Origin: Hofstenia miamia
Taxonomy: Eukaryota > Xenacoelomorpha > Acoela > Hofsteniidae
Reading direction: 5' to 3'
Length of the DNA stretch: 64,000 nt
Assembly: GCA_900660155.1 (NCBI GenBank)
Contig: CABFPE010000155.1
Location: 1,242,848 to 1,306,847, forward strand
Below, in pieces: positions 1 to 12,900 of this stretch. Under the pieces are notes generated by a model that saw only the letters and a list, made by a program, of their open reading frames with translations, was not told where the DNA came from and made no database searches. The position numbers were made by a program, and so were the translations under genes. The first letter of the stretch is position 1; each line of letters opens with the position of its first letter.

Positions 1-37
1 GCATCACCCCCAGCACCCCCGGTTAGCTGGGCCCCTG
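1..37. repeat. End of a hAT-like MITE cut by the window edge
   Basis: Read on the minus strand, this GC-rich block starts CAGGGGCCCAGC and runs into G-rich sequence. Termini starting CAGGGGC are typical of non-autonomous hAT elements of invertebrates (family knowledge). The rest of the element and its second terminus lie left of the window, so the target duplication cannot be checked. The neighbouring DNA is AT-rich, which makes the block stand out. Confidence 0.4.
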
Positions 38-2654
38 TACGAGTCTGTGCATATGTGCTCAACAAATGTCAAGAAGAGGAGTGTAGGCATTGATCAAGTA
101 TCGAGGTAGTGCAGCCAGCTATTAAAGGATGGAGCCTATTTTGTCTTAGATTCCTTTATCGTCCAAAAGTACAGTAAAAATAAATTGTTCACCATGATTG
201 ACTATCAAGTCCATGGAAATATCGAATTTTTTTACGTCTTATGGTTAAATTCTTCGTAAATACGTGTGGGAATTATTTATAAAATCGATGTAATATTAGA
301 GAAATTGTAATGCTTAAGTTAGTGAATTTTCAATAAGATGAATTGGCAACTTTGCATATTTAATAATCATTTAGGCGTCCTTCAATACAGATTGGAATCG
401 AATTGGTAAGGCGACACAGCCAATACATTAATTATTTGCCCGCCCATTTTTGCTTTTGCTTTAACAAAGAAAACGACTGTTTTATTCATTTACTAAGCAA
501 TAAAACCAGATATCGTACTCTCAACTGCATAAATTTATTCACCAAAACCGATAAGATATTCAATATATAACTCAAGGAGTGTAGAGTTTCTAGAAGTGAT
601 GCCAATCAATGCGCTGTTTAGAATTCTAGTAAATTCTAATAAGAAATTAACATATATTCGAGTGGGTTGTTAGACAAAATTAGGTAGGCGTTTCACCTGT
701 CTCAAATTAATATATTAAGAGACTATAAATAACACATGATCAGTAGACATAATAGAATATGTCGTAAAATATAACTAAACTTCCAAAATTAGCGACATTT
801 TTAAGTTCAAATCTACAAAAAGCGTAGTTGCTGCTACGGCATATCATTCCGGGAAAATTTATTAATTATTAAATTAATAAATAAGGACATTAGTGCAAAG
901 GCGACAACTAGGGAACGAATTCTACCAAATCGATCTGAAACAAGGTTTTTCAGCAAACCCCCTAAATTCCTTGGTGTCAAAATTTGCTAGCAGCCCTCTT
1001 ATTTCGGTTGAAATTCAACAAAAATTCAGCGACATTTTTGTTGAAAACCAGTTGTTCAAATTGTTTGACATTGCTTTGATCTTGAATTGCAGTTTTACAA
1101 AATTTGAGCCTATTATCTATGTGGATGTCAAGAGAAGTTTCAAACAACTGGATTTAAATTTGCAAAATTGACTCTGTGCAACACAGATCGACTGATAATT
1201 TTGTATTATAGTGCAAGCATTTGAAATTGAAAGTAATTTTTGCAGTTCTTTAATTTTTATTAGAATCGACCTAAATTGACAATTTTTGGGACCTAAAAAT
1301 CCGCGACAACAACTAAATTCTTCAATATAGTTTTATTCGAAAGAACACTGATTCAGAAATATCAAATTACATAAAAAAGACTCTCGTGAGATATACAACA
1401 AAAAACGTGTACTTATCGTCAAAATGAAAGCTTTGATTCGACTTTGTCTAGTTGCAGTTAGAACTACATGGTGTATTTAATGTCATCGATGCACAACAAA
1501 TTAATGTTATATATATATTTTGTATAGAGCTTTTTAGATTTAGAAGTTAATTGAAAAATCTTTATTGCAAAATCAAAAACAATTATGGAAAAACTTGGTG
1601 ACATTAGATTATCAAATTTATGTTTGTCCTGATACGCTTTTATGGGTGAAGGTAAACTTCCAATATCTGCGTTTAGTGATGTGCATGTATATCTATATTT
1701 ATCAGATCAATTTTTTGGGAATTAAATATTTGTAATTCCTGGAAATTCTTACATAAAGGGTTTTTGTAGACCTCTGTTAAAAAGTTTGTCAATATCTTTA
1801 AGAAATTTTCAATTAAACTGATTATGTTGAATTTCTGTTAAGCAAACATAAGTATACAGCACTGATAGCAATGGGCTATAGTTTCAGATATCTAGGCGCT
1901 TCCTTTCAATTAGGGTGGAGTGGACATTTTTTTAGTTTTTGAAAAAGGGATCTTAAAAATGCTGCTTTCACATATAAGAGCACAATTTTTTATGTTTTGA
2001 TGCCATTTTAACTCTGCTTGCTACACCCTATTTTTACTTTTAAGGGACAAAATTGCCAAATCCTGCAAATATCATCCAATTTTACAGTTATGGCCTCATG
2101 CTGAACATCATTTTGTAGCGCTTCAAAAAAACTAAGAAAACCATATTAACTTTCTCCTGTTTTCTTTTTCTCTAGTCAAGATAAGCATTTAAGGTTTCCC
2201 AGTACTAACAATTCTTAACATTAAACAGTTCAAAGACATAACACTGAAATTGAATGGGAGCTTTAAACTATAAAATTTGAGGATTTTGCAATGTTGCTCC
2301 CTTGCAAGTAAAACTAGGGGGTAGCCAACAGGGTTAAAGTGGCAGCTACATAAAAATTTGAAAAAGCGTGGTTTTAGAAGTAGAAACTGTTTTTTAGAAC
2401 CCCCTTTTTTTAAAAATCAAAAAAACTTTTTTCATTCCACACTACTGTCAATGGCTTACTTAGCACATCAAATATAATGTTGATTGTCCAAAATTACAAT
2501 CAAACCAATCTGCTACTTAAATATATAAGAAGAATAAAGAATAATTTAAACATTAAAAGCAGCAATAAGAATAATAAGTTATTCAAAGTATTTGGGCGAT
2601 GTATGGGGAGAGATAACTCCGATTATTAAAGAATTGATGACGTTACCAGAGGTA
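38..2654. other. AT-rich non-coding stretch 3' of the last visible cyclase exon
   Basis: The stretch is probably intron of the minus-strand adenylyl cyclase gene, because the next cyclase exon is not found here. It holds one reading frame of note (893-1171) and A- or T-rich runs near 2400. I see no splice-flanked coding block with cyclase similarity, no RNA gene and no tandem array. Confidence 0.5.
893..1171 (+). pseudogene. Possible fragment of a hAT-type transposase C-terminal region
   Basis: This is an open frame of about 92 codons without a convincing ATG. Near its end it has a block reading FEPIIYVDVKRSFKQL. In hAT transposases the C-terminal dimerisation region carries a motif of the form YxPxTSxDVERSFS, and this block is a weak match. 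The start comes from the stop-to-stop frame, not from a real initiation codon, and no other transposase motif is visible. It could equally be a chance frame in AT-rich DNA. The similarity is my reading and untested. Confidence 0.22.
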
Positions 2655-2954
2655 GATTTTTTCCTGATTGCAAATCAAAAAAAAATTTTTGCGAACCATT
2701 CATTATTTCAAAAGTTATTAATATTTTTAATATAGTATATACATCTTTAGCAGCCAATCATATTGCAGAATTATTGTAACATATCTATTGGATTTAGCAA
2801 TGATGCATTATTTGGATTCTTGGAATAATAAACAAAATAGCGATTTCTTTGATTATCCTTGTATGTATTTTTGAAAAACCTTAAAAGGTTGTTCATTAAT
2901 GCAAATTCGGTTAACCTATAACTTCGTTCTCACATTACATTTCTATTTAATGAC
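2655..2954 (+). repeat. Left arm of a 300-bp inverted repeat
   Basis: This block matches the reverse complement of 3308-3601 over its full length, with scattered substitutions and small indels. In one frame both copies read ...FCEPFIISK... and end at the same TAA after a conserved ANHIA block, so the ancestral sequence may have been protein-coding. I do not recognise the protein. The arms are about 350 bases apart. They may be two copies of a dispersed repeat in opposite orientation or one fold-back element. Confidence 0.7.
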
Positions 2955-3307
2955 TATAAACGTGGTATTTCAAATCACGATTATTCTTTAAACAAACATT
3001 TTTATTAATTGATACAATGATTCAAGTTAGCTTAATTAACAATATAAAAGCATTTCAATAAGATGCAAAGAATTTATGAAATGGAGAACGCCGATTAAAT
3101 CATAATCTAAAAAGTATTCGAAGATGTTGTACAAATCAATAAATGTTAAATATATTTGGAAATATCGAACAGCATTTACCATGTAATTTGTGCAATTTAG
3201 TAAGTCATTTTAAATAAATTATTATCAGTACTATTTCATTTGAAAATGTAAAACTATGTTAAATAAAAAGAAAATGTGAAATTGAAGTTACAAATTTACC
3301 GAGTTAG

Positions 3308-3601
3308 TATTAAATAGAAATGTAATTTAAGACCGAAGCTATAATTTAACTGAGTTTGCATTAATGAACAACATTTTAAGGTTTTCCAAAAATATATACA
3401 AGGATAATCAAAGAAATCACTATTTTGTTTATTCCAAAAATCCAAATAATGCATCATTGCTAAATCCAATAGATATGTTACATTAATACTGCAATATGAT
3501 TGGCTGACAAAGGTGTATATGCTATATGAAAAATATAAATAAATTTTGAAATAATAAATGGTTCGCAAAAATCTTTTTGATTTGGAATCAGCAAAAAATC
3601 G
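3308..3601 (-). repeat. Right arm of a 300-bp inverted repeat
   Basis: This is the inverted partner of 2655-2954. On the minus strand it keeps an open frame of about 60 codons ending ANHIAVLM, and another frame continues with MMHYLDFWNKQNSDFF. It sits less than 100 bases downstream of the last visible cyclase exon, in the sense direction of that gene, so it could be transcribed within the intron. Its function is unknown. Confidence 0.7.
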
Positions 3602-3685
3602 TCTGATGACGTATCGCTCAGTATTTGTGTAGCCTGCGAGAAGATATTATATAAATATATCAAAAAAACCTAATCAAAATAATAC

Positions 3686-3900
3686 TTGGCATGATCAGGG
3701 CGAGGTGTAGGACATCCTGAGACACAATAATAGCAATCGCCCAAAGTTGCGATCTTTTCACAGCCTAACTTTTCAGTGAGATCATCGAATCTTCCATATA
3801 AATCATTCAGAAGATCAACAAGTTCAACGGCAGTTTTGCCACTGCTCATGTTAGTGAAACCAACGATGTCTGCAAACAGAATGGACACATCCGTCTGAAC
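3686..3900 (-). CDS. ADCY9: Adenylyl cyclase exon 5: start of catalytic domain C1a
   Basis: Acceptor TTTAG precedes GTTCAGACGG, and a donor GTATTA follows the codons for PDHA plus two bases. The exon encodes 71 codons (residues about 313-383). It contains FADIVGFT, whose Asp is one of the two metal-binding residues of class III cyclases, and TLGDCYYC, whose Asp is the second. In between, [12 protein letters not shown] and CEKIATLGD are strongly conserved in the family. It ends in phase 2, so the next exon, outside the window, must begin with one base completing a codon. Both catalytic Asp residues are intact, so the gene looks functional. Confidence 0.92.
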
Positions 3901-6900
3901 CTAAATTAACAGATAAAACCCTTGTATTAAATACAGATTCCAAAAGTTTGCAATAATCGAAAGTTGACATCGAATACCATTTTCACAAAAAATTTCAATG
4001 AAAAATGGAAGTATTGTAAAATTGCAGGGGTGAAAGGGAGTCGGGGTATTTGAATTTCCTCTAAATGCATTTAACCAATTCAAACTTTACAACATTATTT
4101 GCTCAAAGAAATAATTTTTGAGAAATATTGCTAACAAAGAGGAAAAATACAACAATACCCAATCGGTGGAGATAAAATGATAAAAAACTATGAAGTTCTA
4201 GATTTCTACAATATATATTACAAATTACACATGTACAGTATTTGTTAATATTCGAATCGAGTCGAGTAAAAAATAAACCCAAAAAAGTGTTAGATTAAAC
4301 AGGGATGCAAACCTCGATTTGGATTTAACGAAGATTATATTTAATAATTTAAGATAGAAAGGCTCGATTTATCAATTTTGACTTGATCACTTTTAGCAAC
4401 AGTTGAAGCCTCTTTACAATACGAATTTAGAAATAAACCTTAAAATAGTCAACTTTAAAATATATTTCTCGTCCCAATATGCTAATAAAATCATTTGTTA
4501 ATGAAATAATCGCAAGACACAGAGTAAAATTGTTGTATCTACAACATCTGCGATTAGAATTGTTAATTGCTGCTAGCATAATCCAGGTATTACAAAACGA
4601 TACATTAGAACAGTTATTTCCACTACAAACCAATTGGAGAATTTCCAATTGACAAACGAAATATTAATTTAAAATACAGAGACTTATGTCGTAAAAGGAA
4701 ATGCTTGAAAACAAAAACCGTCAACTCTACATTATAACTCCGCAAATATAAACGGAACTAACAGACAACTCAAACATTAGGCTTAGTTATAAATCAATGG
4801 TTTAAGATATAAGATGTAAGGCTTTTACACACTAGTACCTGTTATAACTGTGAATTGTTAATTAAAACCATTCGGAAACATTTGTCGAATTCACAATTAG
4901 CGGTTGCTGGGGATTTTGACACATTGTTTCAATTCATTAACGCAAGCTAAAGATAAAACTGAGCTCTTTCTAAGAACTTTTGTGATCAACACCTTCATAT
5001 TAATGAAGGTGATATTCCGCGGCACCAAGTTGTCCGATAGCAGGTTTTACAATTACAACATCAAAACAGGAGTTAACGAATGAATGGGAAGCATTAAAGA
5101 AATCAGTTGAGCACATTCGTTAGAATAGCCTACTTTTGAAACTGCATTATTTTGAGGAAATAAATAAAGCATTTGTGTCATAGCATAAGACACCTTTGTG
5201 TGCAAAATCATTCATATAAATACACAAAAATTAAAACGCCTTAAATGAGTATTTAACTTTTTAAAATCTGAAAGCTTCACATTTTTAGCATTCGGCTAGA
5301 GGGTAAAAACAGAAAACTAACCATAGCCAGCAAAACAATGTATATTTTAATATAGTTCTTAAAGAAAGGTTTTCTGAATATGTGGATTGGCACCTTTTTG
5401 CGGGATCCATATAGTCCCAGGACATCATCGGCTATAGTTACATAATATAGAGCACCTTGAACAAAATAGCAGCCAAACTGGAGCGTTTCAATAAGAATTG
5501 GTTATTCGTGGATGCACCCAATTAAACTTAGTTCAAGGTTTCACTTCAATGGGATTAGACAGTTTTTCAGAACGCTAAGAGAAACACCTCCCGAAGAAAG
5601 AGTAAGAATATTGCAAAATAGTTTATACACATCATGTTTCGGTATGATAGTGAATCTCTTCAGAATTTTTAAAGATGAAAACGTAGACGTGCATAGATGG
5701 GCATACTCTTCCTTAAACAACTTTATATATCCACATCATGGATAATTGTAACTGGAAAAAAAATCGGTCCATTGACCGTTTTTGCTATGGTCAATTTTAC
5801 AAAATAGCGTAAGATGTTGAAAATACGATCACGTGATTTTCTGACAAGTACTTTTAAATAAAAGTTATTGTATTATATCGAATATTATTTAGCCAAATAA
5901 TACTTCGTTATTCTATAATCTTATGGATTTTCCAAGATTGAGCATAAAATTGCAAAAACGTAAAAAATCAAAAAACTTTCTTCTTTAAAAGTAGATAAAT
6001 ATAATTAGTTATTCATTCTATAACGAAAACATGATACTGAAAAAAGTATCATACCAGAAAACGACTTGTATGTATCAAAATGATGTTATAATTCAAATCA
6101 CATTTTTCTCAATATCTAACAAAAAGTAAAGCTTCACTTTCTTATCAAACATGACTTTATCATCCTTGATCAAAAATATATATACTTTATATGTGCAAAG
6201 TATTTATCAGTAAAAGTTCTGGAGAGCCTACCACGTTACGTAGAAAGTTCGTTGCTGATACTAGCCTCGTTCTCAAGTTTAGGGAAAATCTGCATGCATC
6301 CCCTCACATATGTACTCACTACAATGTGATGGTCCCGCATGACGACATTTGCAGAAATCTAGAACATGGAATAATATGGATATTTGTAGGTAAATGTATT
6401 CCTACAACTGATTAACCTCATGAAAACTTGGAAGTATATTTGTCAAAACAAAGATCCAAAGCCATGCTAACTTTACAAAACAAAGAACAGAAAGTGAGGC
6501 GATAGATCTCAATACATCAATTTTTGATAACAAGTTATTACATCAATTGACATAAAATGTTGGCTAATGGTTAGCATTTCAAAGTGGATTCCAAAAACTT
6601 GAAAACTATACAAGGTCAGAATGCACAGGTCGTCTACTGATTATAGCTCTTGAAACAAGTAAAGTATAGTAATTTTGGAAATATATTTAATTAAGAGTAC
6701 AGAAATAAATTTTTTCTAAATGTTATTTTCGTTATATTACATTTTTGCAATATTATGCGCAATTTTAGCAAAAATACTTAAAGTTATAGAGTGCCAAAGT
6801 ATTAATTCATATATTTTGATATTATATGGCGATATTTGTCTGAATACTATACGTTATGATAAATTACATATTATTTAAACAATGCTCGTGAGATTTTGTA

Positions 6901-9900
6901 AAATTGACGATAACAAAAATTTCATCATACAATTTTCTTCCAATAAGCCTTTTTCAATTTAGTAAAATATCTAGAACTGACTGAAATCAAATATATTCAT
7001 AGTGTCGATATTTTAGATTGCAGCTGTTTAAAGCAGACGGTGTGATAATTAGAGCCAACCAAAAGTTTGGTTTAGACAATATATTTGCGTTGAAATAAAT
7101 TATTTTCTACTAAACTTGGTCCCATCATAGATCTTGAGATGCCATTTGCAGAGAATATGTATTCAATAACAACTGCTCGCCTTGGAACTGATCACGAGGT
7201 CCAGATGTGCTCCATATACATTTATTTATTCATTAAACAATGCTTAAAAACCACGCCTAGCGCTTCAACACTTTAGCATGCATTATAAATTTTTAGTATG
7301 GAAAAGAACCGCGTGCAAGGTATGAATGGGATTCAGTAGAGTACTATAAAATTCTTACTCTTTTATAAAAAAATTCTCGTGTTGCTTATAAATAACGATG
7401 AATTCAAACAAAACAAGCATGTGGCGCAAATGGTATTATAATTATGGGTAAGAAAACCTTCCTTCTCAAGTCTTGGGGTAATGTGTGATGAAAAACGAAA
7501 GTATATAATACAATTAGTGTCAAAGCGACAAATCGTATAATTATATTCGCATGGGAATTGGAACATGTGTGAAACAGCCTTAGATAGTTAACAGTTTCCC
7601 AGGAGAAATAACGCCAATTCAGATGTCTGTGAAAATAAGAACAAGCAGACGACATGAGAGACAATCAGGTGACACTAATCTATGATTCAAAGAAAGTTAA
7701 AGAGTAGACATTAAAAATATAGTCAAGAAAATCATTCCCTAATTAGAGAGACCATTCTGTCGATAAAGTAGAGAATATCCAATACAACTGCCGTTATAAC
7801 TGAAATAGCGAGGAATATGATAACAAAACTAGTTCAATAGAAGCTAAGTGGTGTAAAGATTACAATGGATCCACTAGAAATGGGCAGTACACATTGTTTT
7901 TAAAAACCATTAAAAAATTGAAATACAGAATATAGTTGTTATTCTTAATCATTACTAGTTTGCAATCCCCAACAGACAAGGTGGCTTGTTATCCAATACC
8001 TTTAAGTGCTATATTCAACTACCCGCTTCCAACTGTTTCGGAAAAATTGGAAATAAAATTCTATCAGTTCAATATCAAATTTCTCTATTCTATATATATA
8101 TATATCTATAATATAATTCGAAAGCCAAACAGAAACAAAATATTTTTGAAGGAAACGAATCGATAAACGCAGCCACGAGTACAAAATCAAATGAATAAAA
8201 ACATGATAACAAACCTGTTATAGAAATATTATTTAACGAAATTAGCTAAATATATAATACAATAAGCAAATGTCCTCAAATACAATTAACGCAGTCTATG
8301 TCAAAGTCTGAACGTGCTACTGCTAAATTTATTCGGACACAGTTTTTAAATTAACATTTTATCGATAACTATCACCACGAAAACTTCCGCTTCATACCGT
8401 GACATAAAACACATTAATCATTGTCAAGAAAAGTATTAGAAATCAATCGAAATGTATTTGTTTAAAAGTGTCATTCACACAATGAATAAAATAGCCCTCA
8501 AAACTTAAATACATACAGTTCTAATTCCAAGGTGCGTCAAACAAAGTTGAAATTCAACCCAAATGGGTTTGGGTGTAGACCCAAATGAGCTAGGTGAAAC
8601 AATACGACCTCACTGGGTCTCGGATAATGTAAAAAGATAGTTAGCGAATTGCAGGTTGACCATCACTGATTCGATATCCTCGTGGCCCGAAAGGTACCAG
8701 ATTAGCCATTTTGCCGGATTAGCTATGAGGTTAGAATACACCAAAGCCGTTAGCTAATTACTTCATTTGAGATTATAAATCACTATTGACCTCCAGATTA
8801 TTGAAGTCACCGGATTATTGATTGTCGAAATTTTCCTTGCTGTAAATCTTCATAAACAATACATCATATTACTGCTCTTAATTAAAAGCAGACATGAGAC
8901 TCGGAGTGCTCTTAAAATATCCTTAGTTCATTAGCTTATTTGAGTCTCGTGTTCTTACAGAGTGCTTCTTATAAAAATTGAGAGTATTCTAAGTACACCA
9001 ATGAATATATTTTTGGGAATTTCATAAAAATTAGTTTTTCAATTTAGAGAGTATATAAAATTTCATGTGGGTTAATTGTAGCTGGAAAAATCGAATTAAA
9101 CTGGATTACATCCTGGGGAGTAGGGGGTCTGGATAAGACTTCTGGATACACTGCTTTCACTACTTAAAATTTGACTGAGTCCTATCCTATTTCAAATTGC
9201 TGTGAAGTTGTGCTATTTAACCTTTCCCCATTTGCAACTAGTGTGAATTAATAACAATCTCATCTACTGTAAATTTTCTCCTCAAACAATTACTCATGCC
9301 AACCTAAGACAAATTTCAATTATATCATCATCTCAACAAATTTGCTAACATTATCCGCCGAGTTAACACTATATTCGGAGTGCGCCCCAATGTATTTGTT
9401 TTAAAAACGCCAATGCACTAACTGAAATTCTTTGAGTATCATCTACTACTATAGAAGCAAATTTTATAAGTAACATGTAATTCCTATCAAAATGCAACAA
9501 TCATAATAATTTAAGTTTATTACAAACAAATTTAATTAATATAAAAGCTGAATATTTAAGAAGAGCAGTTGGTTTGAAAAAGTCATATCATTAAATTTAA
9601 ACAGCCTGGGGATTTGTGAAAATGTTTCATGATCTTATAAACTTTTTTATAGCTCAAAAATTATTAACGGCAGGCTCAATCTGAAGCCACGGCATTATAG
9701 AGGAGACTTTCCTTTTTCGTTTTGCGCATTTAATCCGCGACCTGGTCCTGTCCAATCGAACCGCACCGTCGCCCTCGCCACCTGACTTCGCATGTGGGGC
9801 GCTTCCATGGATTTAAGATTTCTTTGCACATATCAAGAAACAGCAATAGTTCTTTGTTACTTCCATGACCTCAAAACCTTATTAATACATGAATATTAGG

Positions 9901-12900
9901 TATTGAGAGAATTTAAATCTTTTCGAAATTTTAAAAAAAAATTGTTCATCTTTTGAACAACTTCAGCCACAGCAATAAACTTTAATAGAAATGATTAATA
10001 TTGCCTCACGACCTTCAAATTTGCTAATAGGCGTAGAGAAAATTCTTTGTCAATGTCGAAAACGGTTTGTCCTTTAAAAAGAACGCCAGGCAGTTTAAGA
10101 TCAATATAAGGTAAAAAATCTGTTTGTACATGTAGCATTAAATCAATTATTAATTCCTTTGTTTACTCGTAAATGATTTGATAGAAGGTATAATAGTAGC
10201 TAACAATATTTCTCGATTTTACAGGAATAGTCAACATATTAAGTTTACTGTCTCGACAGTTCTCTCGGGACACAAACATGTTCCGATTTTCATTTAAATC
10301 TCTAAATGATCGTCTCACGGTGAGCGCGTTTAACACAAAATAAAGCTATATTTCATTACCCGGAATACCCGGTAACTAAACACACAGGAAACCAATTTGT
10401 CAGTAAGGTACTAAATTTCTTCACCAAAGCATGTAGAAGTGCTGTATTAGGTAATATCGATAATAAAATAAACTTGATACATTTTGGAAAAGTTTATTTT
10501 GCGCTAGAATACTTCCTTCTGTATACCGGGTTATGTAAAAATATTATGGTCACCTTGGCATAATATCAATAGAATTCGAAGTTAAATGCACACATTTTCT
10601 AATGCTTTACACAAACTTGTGGAATGTGGGAAAAGCATAAAATGTATAGTTTTATTACTATTACGAAAGACAAATTGTAATGAATATCTTTATAAGTGAT
10701 GCCAAAATCCGTTTGTAACCGTAAAAACGTATGTATAGGAAACAATTTCAAAAACAAGTGGTCCAAATAGTTAAATTAATTAAAATTTAATTTTTTAAGA
10801 ATATGCAAAATCTTACTTCAACTCTTAAATCTCTGAACTTGCTTCGAGTGTTATCGGTTTGCTCCATTCTTCGCAATTGACGAACTACGGCGTCACCAGG
10901 CTCCGTGCGACCAAGCAACTTCGAAGCCATCGAACGGGGCATAATGGATAGAATCAAGTTCTCTTTCGTCCTAGTTTCTTTTGCGAAGGCTTTGGCCTAA
11001 ACAATTAGGTTATTTCCAAATTAATAACTTGAAATCGTCTAGCAGAACAAATTAGAACATATGGAAATAAATAGGGAGCCTTAAGGTAAAAGTAAAAGAA
11101 TGTCTGTTAGAGTTTTTTAAATATCAACAAGTATTTGTTTTCATAGTGCCTTTAAAAAATTGACATTTCAATTTCTTTTCAAAATCTAGTTACATTTTTC
11201 GATTAACTACATAATTTGTACGGGTATATCAAGAATCAAAACAGTTCAGGCGCGGTTTTAGGGGACGGGGCATTACATGAAAATGCAATTTTTTATGTGA
11301 AAATAATTTTTTGGTGGTTTTTCATAAGATACAAACCTTTTAAAAAATTTTCTCATCTCCCATGAATAAAACTCGTCTTAGAAAAACTAGGTTTCATGCG
11401 TATATATATAAACCTTAAGGTGTTTGTGAAGAACCTCATAAATATTGCACTTTTTGCACAAATTGACAATAAATAATCGTTTTTTAATAATTTTAATAAA
11501 ACAATTTGAACGTCCCCCGTTCGAAATTTTCTAGGACCGCGCTGAAACAGTTGGACGGTCATAGTTGTTGGCTGGTTATACGGGTTCGATTGGGTATATA
11601 AATCATTACCCATGTCTATGAAATGCGTTAAATGCTGTTAGTTGCTTAGCAAACCGATTCACAGGAGTGCAATTTTAATAGTATATACCTTGCGGAAAAT
11701 TTAAAAACCAATTTAGCAAAATTAATTTAAAGAATTCGCAAAGAGAGCATTTCCAAAACAGCTATTGTTGGCGGATGAATATATTTGACACAATGGATAA
11801 GTTTAAATGCTTCGAGCCATCTTCGATAATCAGCTTTCTTTCAGAAACGTTTAGTCTAATAACAAGTAATATGCGCGCGTTTTAATAAGCTGCGCACAGA
11901 ATTTCAGAATGATGAAACTTTCTAGGCTTGTAATATTTAATAGTTGCTAATATTAGAAAAACACTTAGAACCCATTGTTTCAAGAGATGAATCCAAATTA
12001 ACTGCGAATATTATAAAAATGTAAAAAAAATATGCGAGAAATGGAGTCTTCATTGGATTATATTTGGTCGGTTCTTGGATAGAAATCACACATAGGAGTG
12101 TTCCAACATCGACGTGCAGGGAAAAATTCTGTTTATGGTGGCCTATTGTACACGAATGCGTAGCCGTAGAAAAAAGATAAACATTTGGTATTCTTTAAGA
12201 TCATTAGAAAATAATAACAGAGGGGAGCCCGCTGAAGAACTTAAAAGAGACTGTAACGCATAGCAATAAGAGAGTGACGTGTATAAAAAATAGTATGCTA
12301 TTATCAAATTTGGAACTAAACAGAAATTACACTTGGTGAGAAATCAAATGTAAGACAAAATTTTAAATACTCCATACAGACGATAATGGACATGAGCTCT
12401 GCTAAAACCGCGAACAATTAAATTGTAATAATGAGACAGTTGAGCGTTAAAATATAGGATTAGATATAAATCCAACACTTTGACAAAGCTACATTCAACT
12501 AAGTTTTTTAGACAGTGCCAATCTACTATTTGACATTCTAATTGAATTTTCGCCGTCGTCCAAAAATTGCTGAGTTGAATAAACTGTATTTCAATGTGAT
12601 ATTCAATGATAATTATCATATAATTATTGATATAAATAACAAATGTACCTAACAAATATATTTTAAAACACGACTTATTGTTATCAAACAGTTGTTCAAT
12701 TTTGCTGGCAATAAATTGAAATCCATGCATAATAAATCAAAATGCTAAAACAACCTAGTTCATTCCATATTGAAGCCAGTAGCCAAGCACGGAAACAGCA
12801 AACTCATATATATGTAAATGATATATATTTGTTTTATTTAAACATTATCTATAAAAAATTATGGCAAACCAAAATATTTTTATACATTTGATTGCTTATT

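Larger units (their letters stand above)
3901..10816. other. ADCY9: Intron 4 of the cyclase gene (phase 0)
   Basis: This AT-rich intron separates the linker exon from the catalytic exon. It contains a splice-flanked 156-base open block on the minus strand (5322-5477), an unrecognised plus-strand frame (5512-5745), a short palindromic GGGTTTGGG-type stretch near 8570, a TA-rich run near 8090 and an isolated GC-rich block near 9660-9810. I see no RNA gene. Confidence 0.7.
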
